From contig JAJQAY010000086.1 of the NCBI GenBank assembly GCA_021203515.1, positions 1 to 51,763 of the forward strand: DNA of 51,763 nucleotides, written 5' to 3'. Shown here one piece after another: positions 40,706 to 51,683 of the stretch. The position numbers and the translations under genes are program-made. How positions within the stretch are numbered: the stretch's first letter is position 1; every line of letters begins with the position of its first letter. This DNA comes from Bacteroides sp. (GTDB lineage Bacteria; Bacteroidota; Bacteroidia; Bacteroidales; Bacteroidaceae). The notes under the pieces were generated by a model. It ran no database searches. It saw only the letters and a program-made list of their open reading frames with translations, and was not told where the DNA came from.

Positions 40706-41410
40706 ATGGAAGTCGCTCTGTATCTTTTGCCTGTCACTTTAGGGGATACTCCTATTGAAACGGTATTGCCTTCTTATAATAAGGAGATAATACTCGGTAT
40801 TCGCCATTTCATCGTGGAGGATGTGCGTTCGGCACGTCGTTTCCTCAAAAAGGTGGAACGGGAAATAGATATCGATGCACTTACATTCTATACGTTGAAC
40901 AAGCATACCTCGCCTGAAGACATCTCCGGATACTTGGAACCGCTGGAAGCGGGGCTTTCTATGGGAGTGATTTCCGAAGCCGGTTGTCCGGCTGTGGCAG
41001 ACCCGGGGGCGGATGTAGTGGCTATTGCGCAACGGAAAAATCTAAGAGTGGTCCCCTTGGTGGGACCCTCTTCTATTATCTTATCTGTGATGGGGTCCGG
41101 CTTCAACGGGCAAAGTTTTGCTTTTCACGGTTATCTGCCTATCGAACCCGGTGAGCGTGCCAAGAGGTTGAAGGTGCTGGAGCAACGTGTATATGCCGAA
41201 CAGCAGACCCAACTTTTCATCGAAACGCCTTATCGTAATAACAAGATGGTGGAGGACATCTTACACAACTGCCGTCCGCAAACCAAACTATGCATAGCCG
41301 CAAACATTACGTGTGAGGGGGAATATATCAAAACCAAGACTATAAAGGAATGGCAGGGCAAAGTACCCGACCTTTCTAAAATTCCTTGTATTTTCCTTAT
41401 CTATAAATAG
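40706..41410 (+). CDS. RsmI-like SAM-dependent methyltransferase (tetrapyrrole methylase fold)
   Basis: Intact 234-aa cytoplasmic protein. The N-terminal LYLLPVTLGD is followed by SARRFLKKV and the family signature MGVISEAGCPAVADPGADVV, then PLVGPSSIILSVMGSGFNGQ, FHGYLPIEPGERAKRLK and LFIETPYRNNKMVEDIL. These match RsmI, which 2'-O-methylates C1402 of 16S rRNA, and the shorter Bacteroidota relatives of RsmI. The assignment to the fold is strong; the exact rRNA target is inferred. It follows fabI by 97 bases filled by the inverted repeat at 40614-40700. Confidence 0.85.
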   Translation: MEVALYLLPVTLGDTPIETVLPSYNKEIILGIRHFIVEDVRSARRFLKKVEREIDIDALTFYTLNKHTSPEDISGYLEPLEAGLSMGVISEAGCPAVADPGADVVAIAQRKNLRVVPLVGPSSIILSVMGSGFNGQSFAFHGYLPIEPGERAKRLKVLEQRVYAEQQTQLFIETPYRNNKMVEDILHNCRPQTKLCIAANITCEGEYIKTKTIKEWQGKVPDLSKIPCIFLIYK

Positions 41411-41438
41411 TATTCGGCAGGGTACTAAATGGGAATTT

Positions 41439-41583
41439 AGCGCGCGCAAGCGCGCTTTAGTTATGAGTTATAAGTTATGGGTTATTTGTTTGTAATAACG
41501 CTGCGCTATCATACTGAAAGGGAAAACATCAACAAATAACTCATAACTTATAACTCATAACTTTTAGCGGCGGAGCCGCTAAA
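41439..41583. repeat. Nested palindromic element: hairpin, arm, core, arm, hairpin
   Basis: Outer GC-rich stems AGCGCGC/GCGCGCT (41439-41456) and TTTAGCGGC/GCCGCTAAA (41563-41583) enclose 31-base arms 41460-41490 and 41531-41561 that match at 30 of 31 positions when one is reversed. Arms are made of GTTATGAGTTATAA words. The 40-base core begins near GCTGCGCT (41500-41507). The layout resembles a MITE or REPIN. Confidence 0.8.
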
Positions 41584-41611
41584 TTATCATTTATGGGTTT
41601 TGCATAAAGCA

Positions 41612-41649
41612 AATCACCCTGACAGGAGATAATTCCTATCAGGGTGATT
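41612..41649 (-). terminator. Terminator after the GH31 gene
   Basis: AATCACCCTGACAGGA (41612-41627) pairs with TCCTATCAGGGTGATT (41634-41649), 15 of 16 positions, 30 bases beyond the GH31 stop on the minus strand. Confidence 0.65.
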
Positions 41650-41678
41650 GTTGTTAGCAGAGAGATTGTATTGTTTTC

Positions 41679-44600
41679 TTAGAATTTACAAACATTCAGC
41701 AACTTGTCTACCAGATGACCATCTATGGCTTTCAGGTCGAAAGTAACGTTCCGTTTAGCTTTGAGCTTGATGATGAACAGGTCACTGTCTCCTTCGAGCG
41801 CTTCGTGTTCTCCGATGTTTACGAATGTCGGGTACAAGGACTTGACACCGTTGGTGTGCAGTCTGTCATTCGTCAGGTTCTCCATTTTCTTCATGCCCAA
41901 TGGTTGGATACCTGCAAATTCATAATCGGCAGGATTGTAGGGCAAGGCAAAGCTGAGGGCGTTCACGAAACGCAGTCCGGTACCTTTCACCAGCACTTCC
42001 ACCGTTTCACCTTTGGCGTAAGAGCGTTTCGGGGTACTGATGCTGAGGCTTCCTTCTACTTTCTCGCCTCTGACAGCGTCGGCGCCACCTTCGAGTTGCG
42101 TGGCTACGACGGAAATATCATAAGCATCTATCAGACCGTTACGGTTCAGGTCGCCGTTGCTGATGTAACCTTCGAAGTCGGCATCGCCCCGTCTCAGTCC
42201 GGTGTAGTTGATATACGAGGTCAAGTCGTTTTCGTCTACCAGCTTGTCGTTGTTGATGTCGCCCGGCAGGTAACTTTCCGTTCCAGGTACCTTGAAGACG
42301 TATATCTCTTGTCCTGAACCATAGTCGCCTACAGCTTCGGTGATGCTCATCTTGATGTAACGGGCAGTCGGTGCCTGGGTGAACGCGAATACCTTCACTT
42401 CATTGTCGCGCTTCCAGTCGAATGTTCCCGCTTCGGTTCAGTTCTCCTTATCCATACTGTAGTAAACCGTACCCTTCAGCAGTGTTCCGTTTCCGGCATT
42501 TTCGCGGGGGAGGTAGTGGAACTTCTCAACTTGGTTGATAGACCGCAGGTCCATAATCAAGTCGAACGGCACTGTCTTCTCGTTGTATTTGGTATGCCAC
42601 AATTCACCTTCTTCGAAGTCGAACAGGCGGCGGAGTGAGCGACCCTGACTAGCAGCAGTCGTCTGGCCTACGATACCGTGTATGGCAAATTCCAACGGGT
42701 CTCTCTTCGTAGTGGCGCTGAAAGCAGGCCAGTCGGATGTTCCGTCCTTGTTCACCGCACGTATCTTGAAGTCGTAAGCGGTTTCCACGTTCAGACCCTC
42801 GAACAACGGTTCCGTGTCTTTAATGGTGCTGTAGTTCATTCCGTCGAATTCGATTTCATAATAATCGGCATTGTCCACCTTGTTCCATGTCGGTTTCAGG
42901 GTATAGGCTGCTGTATTTTCATCGGTCACTTGTGCCTTGGGAGCAACGAGCGAACCTGATGATACCTTATGGCTGTCTGCCGGAGCGAATACAAATCCGT
43001 TGATTGTCAGCGTTGTGCTGTTTGCCGTGATGTCGGCAGCGGCCAACTTCACGAGAAGTTGCGGGTTCTTGGTGATGACCTCTTTCTCAAATTCGCTGCC
43101 TTTGGTGGCAAACTTGTTCAGGTTGGGCTGGGTATCGTAGAAGTAAACATTCTCTTTCTGAATGAATTCGTCCATGCTGCCTGCTTCCGTCAGCTTCATC
43201 TTCGTCTTGCCGATGGTTGCTGCAACCTTCTTCGGTTTCTCGGTTACATTCACTCTGAATTCCGTGGCTTTCTCTTTCACGAAGCCGTTGAAGTCGCCCT
43301 TGGCCGGATGGATGGTAACTGTAACATCCCCTTTGGCGTTGACGCCGGACTCTATCAGAGTGTTCACACCCTTGCCTGCACGATATTCTTCGGTCGTGCC
43401 GTCGTCGTCATACTCGGTGAATGTGCTCTGTCCATAAGGATAGAGTTCATATATGCGTAGATTTTTGTTTGTTTCGTTGACGTTGTTATTGTGGGACGTC
43501 ATAGGGATGATGGCTCCGTTCTTCACGAATACGGGCAACTTCCAAAGCGGTGCTTCATAGCTGTTGATGATGCGGCCGCCCTGATAAATCTCACCGGAGA
43601 AGTAGTCCACCCATTCGCCTTCGGGCAGATAGATGCCGTTGCGGATGTCGTTGCCTTGCTCGTCGGCTTTGGTAGCCTGATAGATAGGCGCTACGAGGAA
43701 ATACGGACCATAAAGGAATCGGTATTGAGTAGCTTTGCCCAATGTATAAGGATTGGGGTATTCGAGGAACATCGCCCGTATCATGGGCAGGCCGTCTACG
43801 GCTTCTTTGGCTATGCTGTAGGCATACGGCATGATTTCCGATTTCAGTTTCAGATACCAGCGGTTGATGGAAGTGGCAGGTTCGCCCAGGGCGTGGGGAT
43901 ACTTTTCGTTTGCTCCCCAGCCGTCCATGTTCAGTTGCATAGGGTGAACGTTTTCCATTGGAAGTCTCGGGTGTTGACTGTCGGATTTTTACCTCCGAAG
44001 ATACCGTCCATGTCCGAACAGATATTAGGATTGCCCGATAGTCCCGAACCGATGTAAGTCGGGATGTGGAAGCGGATGTATTCCCACACTCCTCCGGTTT
44101 GGTCGCCCGACCAGATGCCGGCATAGCGTTGCGTGCCGGCCCAACCGTCGAGGGATATGATGAAGGGGCGGGCGTCGCTGCCGTAGTAAGTCATGATGTG
44201 TGCCACATCCGTGATGCCGTTCAGACCGAAAGGATATCCGGCACCTACCCAGGCAATGTCGGTTTTCAGTACGCGTACACCTGCATCCCGCACTTCTTTC
44301 ACGACGTCGCGTTGCAGTAGGGCGCTGATACCGGCTTTCGGGTGAAGGTCGGATTGTGTCCACAGGCCGATTTCTACACCGTTCTTGTGGGCATAGCCTG
44401 CAAGGTCTTTCAGGTTTTGGATATTTCCGTCCAGCGTCTCCGTCTGACCGTAACCGGCTCCGTAACCATCATTAGGCAGTAACCAACCTAGAGGCATGTC
44501 GTGGCTCTTATAGCGGTCTATCACAGCGCGTGCCGAGAACTGGTAGTTGTTTTTTCTCCGTTCAGCGATTCTTTGATGCCGCCGTTGTCTTTCTGACTTT

Positions 44601-45540
44601 CTTTGTAGCGCTTGCCGTCTTCAAAAAGAATTCCGTTCTCGTCCTCTTTCCAGTAGTCGCGGTTGTAAGCGTTCAGGTGTCCCTGATATAAGCCGAACTT
44701 CGGTATCAGCACGGGGTTACCCGTCAGTTGGTAGAAGTCGTTCAGCAAAGGAACGGCACCATCGTTTACCATGACGAAGAGGTCCAGATAGTTGGTTTGG
44801 TGAAACAACTTCACGATACCCTTTTCTTCTCTTCCGAAGTCATAAACTCCTCTTTTAAAGGTGTGCCACATCAAGCCGTAGCCGTTTGTCGACCAGTAAT
44901 ACGGGTTGGGGGAGGCTACACCGCCGTCGGTCCAGCTATTCTGGCTCTCGATGGAGACAGTTTTTCCTTTATGTGAGAAACATCCGTTCTGTACGCCGCC
45001 ACCGTAGAAGTATTCTTCGGGGCTTTCTTTCAGTTTCAGGATCACTCTTTCTTTATCGAAAGTAATGGGTTCAACCTCTTCCATCACGGTAGCACCCGTT
45101 TCAAGGTTAATGACCTTCATCAATGCGGTACTCTTGTTCAGCTCTACCTTGATTTTCCCGGTCGTGATGGCTATAGAGCCGGCATCGTCTTTTACATTCA
45201 ACTGTGACACGACTTTGCGGGGTTGGTTCACAAGGATTTTTGCTTCCGGCTTGGCTTCCGGGTCCCGGAGTATTCCGCCTGCATTGTCTTGAAACATTCT
45301 GAAGATGTTTTCTCCATAGAAATCAAGCGTCATGCGTTGATTATCCGAATACAGGACTTCGACTGTAGTCGGATTGATTTTCATCACACTGACAATCTGG
45401 ACACTTTGTTGTTGAGAAGTTCCAATGTCATTTTTTTCTTTCCCTGCTGCTTGTACAGTCAGGCACGAGAGTGTCATGGGTAGGATGAAAGCAATTGATA
45501 GTGCTTTCAGTCTCCTAAGATAACCAAATGATTTGCTCAT
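41679..45540 (-). CDS. Multidomain GH31 glycosidase with FN3, F5/8C, dockerin and cohesin-like modules (2 frameshifts and 1 in-frame stop as assembled)
   Basis: About 1,287 aa with a signal peptide. GH31 N-domain and barrel: EEYFYGGGVQNGCFSHKGK, nucleophile region VRVLKTDIAWVGAGYPFG (near 427), ISLDGWAGTQRYAGIWSGDQ, acid/base region NICSDMDGIFGG (near 510), and INRWYLKLKSEIMPYAYS. These motifs resemble the alpha-N-acetylgalactosaminidase branch of GH31 more than glucosidases or xylosidases; that is my judgement by eye. Then FN3 (about 880-950), F5/8C/CBM32 (about 953-1083), a type-I dockerin with calcium loops DINNDKLVDEND and DLNRNGLIDAYD (about 1090-1152), and a cohesin-like beta-sandwich (about 1160-1287). 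Breaks near 44550 (A7 read as A6) and 43945 (C4 read as C3). A TGA at 42440-42438 replaces Trp in the F5/8C domain (KEN-stop-TEAGTF). Confidence 0.87.
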
Positions 45541-45605
45541 GTTTTTTCTTCTAAAATTTATATTAAGGTTATAAATGCCTCCTTTGCAAATGCAAAGAAG
45601 AAAAA

Positions 45606-45641
45606 GAGGATGTCTGAAAAGCGACCTTCTCGGACATCCTC
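45606..45641 (-). terminator. Intrinsic terminator between the surface lipoprotein and GH31
   Basis: On the minus strand GAGGATGTCCGA pairs with TCAGACATCCTC (one G-U), followed by TTTTTCTTCTTT. It would reduce GH31 transcription relative to SusC-3/SusD-3. Confidence 0.75.
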
Positions 45642-45684
45642 TGCAAAGATAATTTAGATTTTTAGGTTAGCCTAAATTGTGGCT

Positions 45685-46520
45685 TTAAATTTCTCCGTAT
45701 GCTTTAAAATATGCAACTTGTGCAACACCGGTAGTATTATTCGTTTCTTCAATAACAAGTTTTATATAACGTGCCGTCACCGGTTCTGTTAATGTAACTT
45801 CTTCGTATGGAGGAACCAACGGGCTATTTCCGTTTACAACAGTTCCATCGGGTGCTGTCCAAGGTAAAGCGAATACGAAGCCACCTACTTTTGTGAAGTT
45901 CTCATTGTCGGTACTGGCATATATATCCAACTTCTTTACTGATGGGTAGTTGTTCACTCCAGCTCCTCTACGTGCAATTCTGAACATGATGCAAGATAAC
46001 TCTTCTTTCATATCAATGAGTAGCCAGTGGGGGCAAGGAGCACTGTTAGAATAATTACTGTGCCAGAATTTGCCACGGTCTTCTGTAAATAGACTGGAGT
46101 ATCCTCCTCCGTCGTTTTCCTGAACGTCAGAACCTGTTGCTGTCCATTTTGTCCAGTCATATTCTAAAGTAGTCTGTCCATCATACTTTTGCAGTACTGT
46201 AAATTCAGTTTCGCGGTATCCGCACCTTATGTAAACTTTTGCGATTCTGAAGGTAGTCTCCGTATTGGCTTGCGTAGCAGTCACTGTAATGTTTTTACCA
46301 TTGGAAGATACGGTACACCAATCTGCTCCATCTTCATCTACTTCTAAAAGAATGGGAGAAGAAATATCAGTGTCTGCTGTGATAGTAGTGGTTGAATTGG
46401 CCGCTGCATCTACTACAGCGCGTTCCACAACAATATACCCTACATACGGTTGCTCTGTCTCAGCACATCCACACAGGATGGCTGACAGAAAGAACAACAT
46501 TAAATATGATATTTTTTCAT
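45685..46520 (-). CDS. BACON plus F5/8C surface glycan-binding lipoprotein (frameshifted as assembled)
   Basis: About 279 aa. The start at 46520 is reached by restoring one A in the poly-A after ATG, giving MKK-I-SYLMLFFLSAILCGC, a lipoprotein signal with lipobox ILCGC. A BACON-like domain follows (ISSPILLEVDEDGADWCTVS to TTFRIAKVYIRCGYRETEF), then an F5/8C/CBM32-type domain (GKFWHSNYSNSAPCPHWLLI, MFRIARRGAGVNNYPSVKKL, VTARYIKLVIEE). BACON domains often target mucin or other glycans. In third place after SusC-3/SusD-3 it is the expected SGBP-B. It shares its binding-domain type with the GH31 protein next door. Confidence 0.85.
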
Positions 46521-46560
46521 TTGTATATCTGTTTTTAAAGTGATTAATTCAATTTACTTA

Positions 46561-48350
46561 TTAAGGATTCTGTCCCAGTTTATACGGATAAGCATCGTAT
46601 TGAAGTTGTGGAATGAACTCACATACAGACGGTGAATTATAGAGAATTTCGTAAAATTTATCACCCTGGGTAATCGTATGGCCACCCGGATATCTTCTAT
46701 CCATTGTCTGGCGCCAGCGGAATACGTCAAATCTGCGATGGCCTTCCCATGCAAGTTCCAACATACGTTCTTCTTCTATAATCTTATGGAGGTCTTTCTT
46801 GCTTCCGTTTTCAGCAGTAGCCATGTTAACCTCCGTCCATATCGGAATACCGGCTCTTTCGCGAAGCATGTTGATGTCGTCCAGTGTAGCTTGTACAGAA
46901 CCACCCTTTTCATAATTGGCTTCGGCACGTATCAGATACATTTCTGCCAAACGAGAAATGATAGGCGACCACAAATGTTTGCTCTGCTCTTGATAAGAGC
47001 ATTTGTTAATGACATAAACAAGGAAAAGAGATGATTTTCCACGTTTGGTAGAAGCGTCGAATACTTCAGGTTCAATACGACCTATGTATTTGGTGCCATC
47101 CTTACCTTTCACATAGTAGCGAGTTCCCAGATTATACGGTTCTTCTTCAATTGTGGCACTTTGGAAATTAGAAGCATCGCTTGCAATAAGGAATGTACCA
47201 TCGGCTTGCTTTTCAACAGCTATCTGTTTGTACTCATAGTTGGAGGTATTGGACTGTTTGACGGCATAAGCAAATGTCCAGTCCTCATACACTTTGTTGG
47301 GGTAACCAACTGGAGTATAATCAGCCACTCCGTCCTCCACATATCTCTTAACGATAAATTTACTACGTAAGTCCTTAGGCATACTGTTGGCATCCAAATG
47401 CAATTCCATCAGTTCCAGATATTTTGAAGAAGGTGACATTTCTTCCCAACCGGAACCTTCAATGCGAATGCGCATACTGCCCATACGACTATAACCATTA
47501 TCGTCTTTGTCCAGTATCCGGCGTACGGCAAAGATTGTTTCTTTGTTGTCTTCGGGTATCATTTGGGAATAAGTAGCGAAACGGCTCCCTTTTTCTAATT
47601 CGAAACGTCCGGAGTTGATTACGTTATCGGCCATCTCCCATGCACCGTCCCAATTCTCCATATAGAGATAAACCCGTGCCAGTAAAGCTTCGGCAGCCTC
47701 TTTAGTAGCATAAATATCCCCCCCCTGGGAGACTCTCCTTGTTGAAATGTCATATATGTGATGGCATCTTTCAAGTCGTTGACTACCTGATTATAAACTT
47801 CGGCTACGGTAGAACGACTTTGAGGCAAATCATCAGGATCGCTTGTCAACTTCAAAGGCAAGCCCGGATTTTGTGTCGGATTATTGGAGTAGGGTTGTGC
47901 AAATTCATTAACCAACAAGAAATAGCTCAATGCACGCAAATAATAGTTTTCGCCCATCATGATAGTTTCTTCACGAGTACTTTCAGCACCGAGTTCTTTA
48001 ACCTTTTCAATGATTTTGTTACAGTTGCCGATGGTACGGTAACCTAACTCCCACGCATATTCTGTGGTAGAACTGGCAATGTTTCTGCTATAGTCGTACA
48101 GTTTGAAGGTTGAACCTGTTGAGGTTCCGTTCCAAGTGATGTCATCAGCGCCGAACGCCCAGAAATAATATCCGTTATCAATCAATCCGCCGTCATTCTT
48201 TAGTAGTCGATAGTTTCCTTGTGACAATTCAACGAGGTTCTTGTTTTCGAATTGTTCCTCCATTACACCGTCATACATGGTTATGTCCAGGCTACATCCG
48301 GTTATTCCGAACAGTACCCCCATGACACCTAATGCATATTTTATTTTCAT
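46561..48350 (-). CDS. SusD-3, surface glycan-binding lipoprotein (frameshifted as assembled)
   Basis: About 597 aa. Lipobox GITGC near residue 19; SusD/RagB features include NYRLLKNDGGLIDNGYYF, GNCNKIIEKVKELGAE, GENYYLRALSYFLLVNEFAQ, SPIISRLAEMYLIRAEANYE and MLELAWEGHRRFDVFRW. The break falls in an eight-base G run of the coding strand (C run 47718-47725); nine or six G restore GDIYATKEAAEALLARVYLY. It starts 25 bases after the SusC-3 stop and shares its operon. Confidence 0.92.
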
Positions 48351-48375
48351 AATACTTTCGTTTTGATATTAGAGA

Positions 48376-51300
48376 TTAAAATTGAAGATTCAGTCCCACA
48401 GTGAAACGTCTTACGGTAGGGTAACCGAATTCACTGGCGCTACCATTAAATTTTGAAGAGAACAAAATTTCCGGATCTTGGCCGGTGAAGCTAGCGATTG
48501 TGAACAAGTTTTCACCACCTACACTTAGGTTGGCAGCTTTCAACCCGATCGGTTCTAACCAACGTTTTGGAAAACTGTAAGCAAGGGAGAGAGATTTCAA
48601 TTTGAAATAATCGCCGTTTTCTAAGTAACGGGTGCACTCTCCATCGGCACCGTTGTTACCACCGCCTATTAATTGAGGATGCGTTGCAATATCACCCGGT
48701 TTTTCCCAACGGCTCCAACCGTCAGCCAATCTCATAGGCGGTTGAGAATTACGTCCACAATCACGGTCGAGTGCACCTGCACGTTGTCCATTATAAACTT
48801 TAGCTCCGGCAGCAAATGTAAAGATGGCATTCAACGAGAGGCCTTTCCAAGTAAGGTTGGTGCTGATAGCTCCATTAAACTTAGGAGTGGGGACTGCATC
48901 TAGCAATGCACGAGTTGCTTGGTTGTAGTCACCTGTCACTGTTTTACTGCCGTCTTCGTTAACCTTAAACCATAAAGGAGTTCCGGTCATGGCGTCTACA
49001 CCAGCCCATTCGCGTAAATACCAGTTGCGATAGGCATATCCTACAGCTGTAGCTTGTGAAGTAAGTTCATCACCATCAGGAAGATGAGTAACTTTGTTCT
49101 TGTTGTAGCCCAAATTGAAACTGAGGTCCCAATAAATGTCTTTAGTCTTAATGATTTCAGGAGTAATAGTCACCTCGAAGCCTTGGTTCTCCATTTACCA
49201 TTATTGGCCGTTTGGCGATTATAGCCCGTCACAGCCAGCAAGTGTTTCAGATAAATAAGGTTCTTTACATTCTTATGATAGTAATCGAATACAATACCTA
49301 AACGATCGAACAGACGGATATCCAAACCTAAGTCTAAAGTAGCGGTTTCTTCCCAAGAGAGATTAGGGTTCCCCAGATAGTTGGAATAAAATGCTACCTT
49401 ACTTCCGTATTGGGCAGTACTGGTCAACATGGTGGCCCATTCATAAGGTCCATCGGGCAAGTTACCGGAAATACCGTAAGAGACACGGGGCTTCAATTCA
49501 TTAATCCACTTGATTTGGCTGATGAATGCTTCTTTGTGCATACTCCAACCTCCACCGACAGACCAGAATGGAGCCCAACGCTTATTGGCACCGAACTGTG
49601 AAGAGCCGTCTATACGGAACATTGCCTGGAAGAGGTATTTATTGTCATAAGAGTAGTTACCGTTGAAGTAATAAGCGGCATTCTTTTTCATATTCTTGGT
49701 ACCGCCTACTTTCGGATTAGCTACACCACCATTCAAGATTTCATTACCCTGAAACATTTGAGAAGCCTGTCCGGTCATATCGTGATAACGGTATTCATCG
49801 TAGTCATAGCCCAAATAAGCGTTGATTTCGTGAACGTCATTAAATGTTTTCAAGAAACGAAGCAACTGACTGGTGTAGATAGTACGAGTATCAGAATTGG
49901 AGTTATAAATAGTTCCTTGCAGCGTCTCATATCCTATCGCTTTCGGGTCATAATAGTTTTCACCATAATAGTTGCTAAAACCAATTTTGTTATTGGATGC
50001 AAAAGTCAGAAAGTCAAAAATCTTATAATCGAATCCTGCACCGATATCCATAGCATTGGTACGCTTCTTACCCCAGTTTAACTGATTGTTGTACACCCAG
50101 TTGGAACTTCCATCCGAATACCAGTAGTCACGCGGATCGGCAGTTGCAGCATCATTTTTGTTTGGCTTGCCTTCGGTTCCGATTTTTATGTTACCTTTAG
50201 AATCATACGGAGTATCCCACGGAGTATAGCTGGTGTAAGATAGTCCTTGTTGTTGGTCTATTGTTTCCTTATAGCTGGTAGCTAGTTTCACTTTCAATGT
50301 CAGACGATTATTGACAACATAATCGGTGTTTACTCTTAGAGTGAAACGATCATAATCATATCCTTTGATAGCCCCTTCTTCCGCATAGTAGTCGGCAGAA
50401 ATATAAGACTTGATACGGTCGTTACCATACTTATATCCGATATTGTAATTTTGTGTTAAGGCATTCTGTGTGGCGTAATCCCACCAATCAAAATTCTGAT
50501 TTTTTAAGTAAGGTTGAAGCCAGGTTTGGTCGGCCAATGTTCCGGCATTGGTGAAAGCTGTCACCAGATAGTCGTAATATTCAGCACCGTTCATCATTTC
50601 TATATTTCCCTTTTGTAGTTGGGAGATACCGAACTTCACGGAGGCGTCAAAAGAAGAACCACCGGAAGTAGCGCGCTTGGTAGTAACTTGTATTACACCA
50701 TTAGCACCACGAGAACCGTAAAGAGCCGTGGCCGAACCATCCTTCAGGATGGAAATGCTTTCGATATCGTTCGGGTTTAAATCAGCCATAGCACTACCTA
50801 CTACACCATCAATTACACAAAGAGGCTCTGTCTGGCCGCGGAGAGAACCGACACCACGTACATTGATGCTTACCCCCGGCTCCCGGTTGTCTGGACGTAG
50901 GTGTCACAACCACACCGGCCACTTTGCCTTGTAACATATTAGCTACACTCGGAGTTGTTACTGTTTTCAGTTCATCAGACTTTACAGAAGCGATAGAACC
51001 GGTAATAGAACTTTTACGCTGTAGGCCGTAACCCACGACTACCACTTCATCCAGCGCCTGAGCATCGGGAACCAGTTTAACCACCAGCTTCTCCGCATTC
51101 TTCACGGTATATTCGTGAGAAATATATCCGATGAATGATACAACGATGACTGAACCGCGTGGAACATTCAGGGTAAAGTTGCCATCCAAGTCGGTTACTG
51201 CACCTGTCCCGGAGTTGTCTTTCACTGTGACATTGGCACCCGGAATGGTTTCGCCGTTTTCGTCAAATACCTGTCCCGTCACTTTGATAGTGGCTGCCTG

Positions 51301-51683
51301 TTGGGGAGCTGCTGCCGGTACCGGAGCTTTTTTAACTACCATAATCTGCCGGTCGTTGATTTTGTATTCAAAGCCGCTTGCTGAAGACAGTTCTTTCAGA
51401 ATATCTTCCACATTCTTTCCGTTCATGTCGATGGATACTTTCTTCTCCAATTCGGACATGATGCCTTTTGAGTACAAATGACAAAGTTAGTGTTCTTCTC
51501 GATGAAGTTGAACACCTCTTTTACGGTTTGTGCGGTTTTCACACTCTGTTCGTTATCTGTTTCGCGATTATTCGCGGCATAAAGGGAGAACAGGGCACCC
51601 TCTACTAATAAAAAAACGCTAATTAATAGATAAAGAGATATAAAATATCCCTTCTTCCGATAGGAAGTAATCTCCTTTTTCAT
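48376..51683 (-). CDS. SusC-3, TonB-dependent transporter with N-terminal STN domain (3 frameshifts as assembled)
   Basis: About 1,103 aa. The start at 51683 is preferred over 51746 because it gives a positively charged signal (MKKEITSYRKKGYF) and hydrophobic core. Then an STN domain (TAQTVKEVFNFIEKNTNF to ASGFEYKINDRQIMVVKK), a CTD-like domain (IKVTGQVFDENGETIPGANV), TonB-box region ALDEVVVVGYGLQRKSSITG, plug with DGSATALYGSRGANGVIQV and a barrel ending RRFTVGLNLQF. Breaks near 51477 (one base missing), 50876 (G4 read as G5) and 49191 (AAAA read as AAA). STN domains talk to FecR-type anti-sigma factors, so this locus is probably controlled by an ECF sigma/anti-sigma pair outside the window, unlike the HTCS-linked loci to the left. 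Confidence 0.92.

Noticed and set aside
6395..42440. UGA read as tryptophan (code change)
   Set aside because: Two TGA codons replace Trp, but kdgF and the CE12-CE8 gene end in TGA at the expected place, so TGA is a normal stop here.
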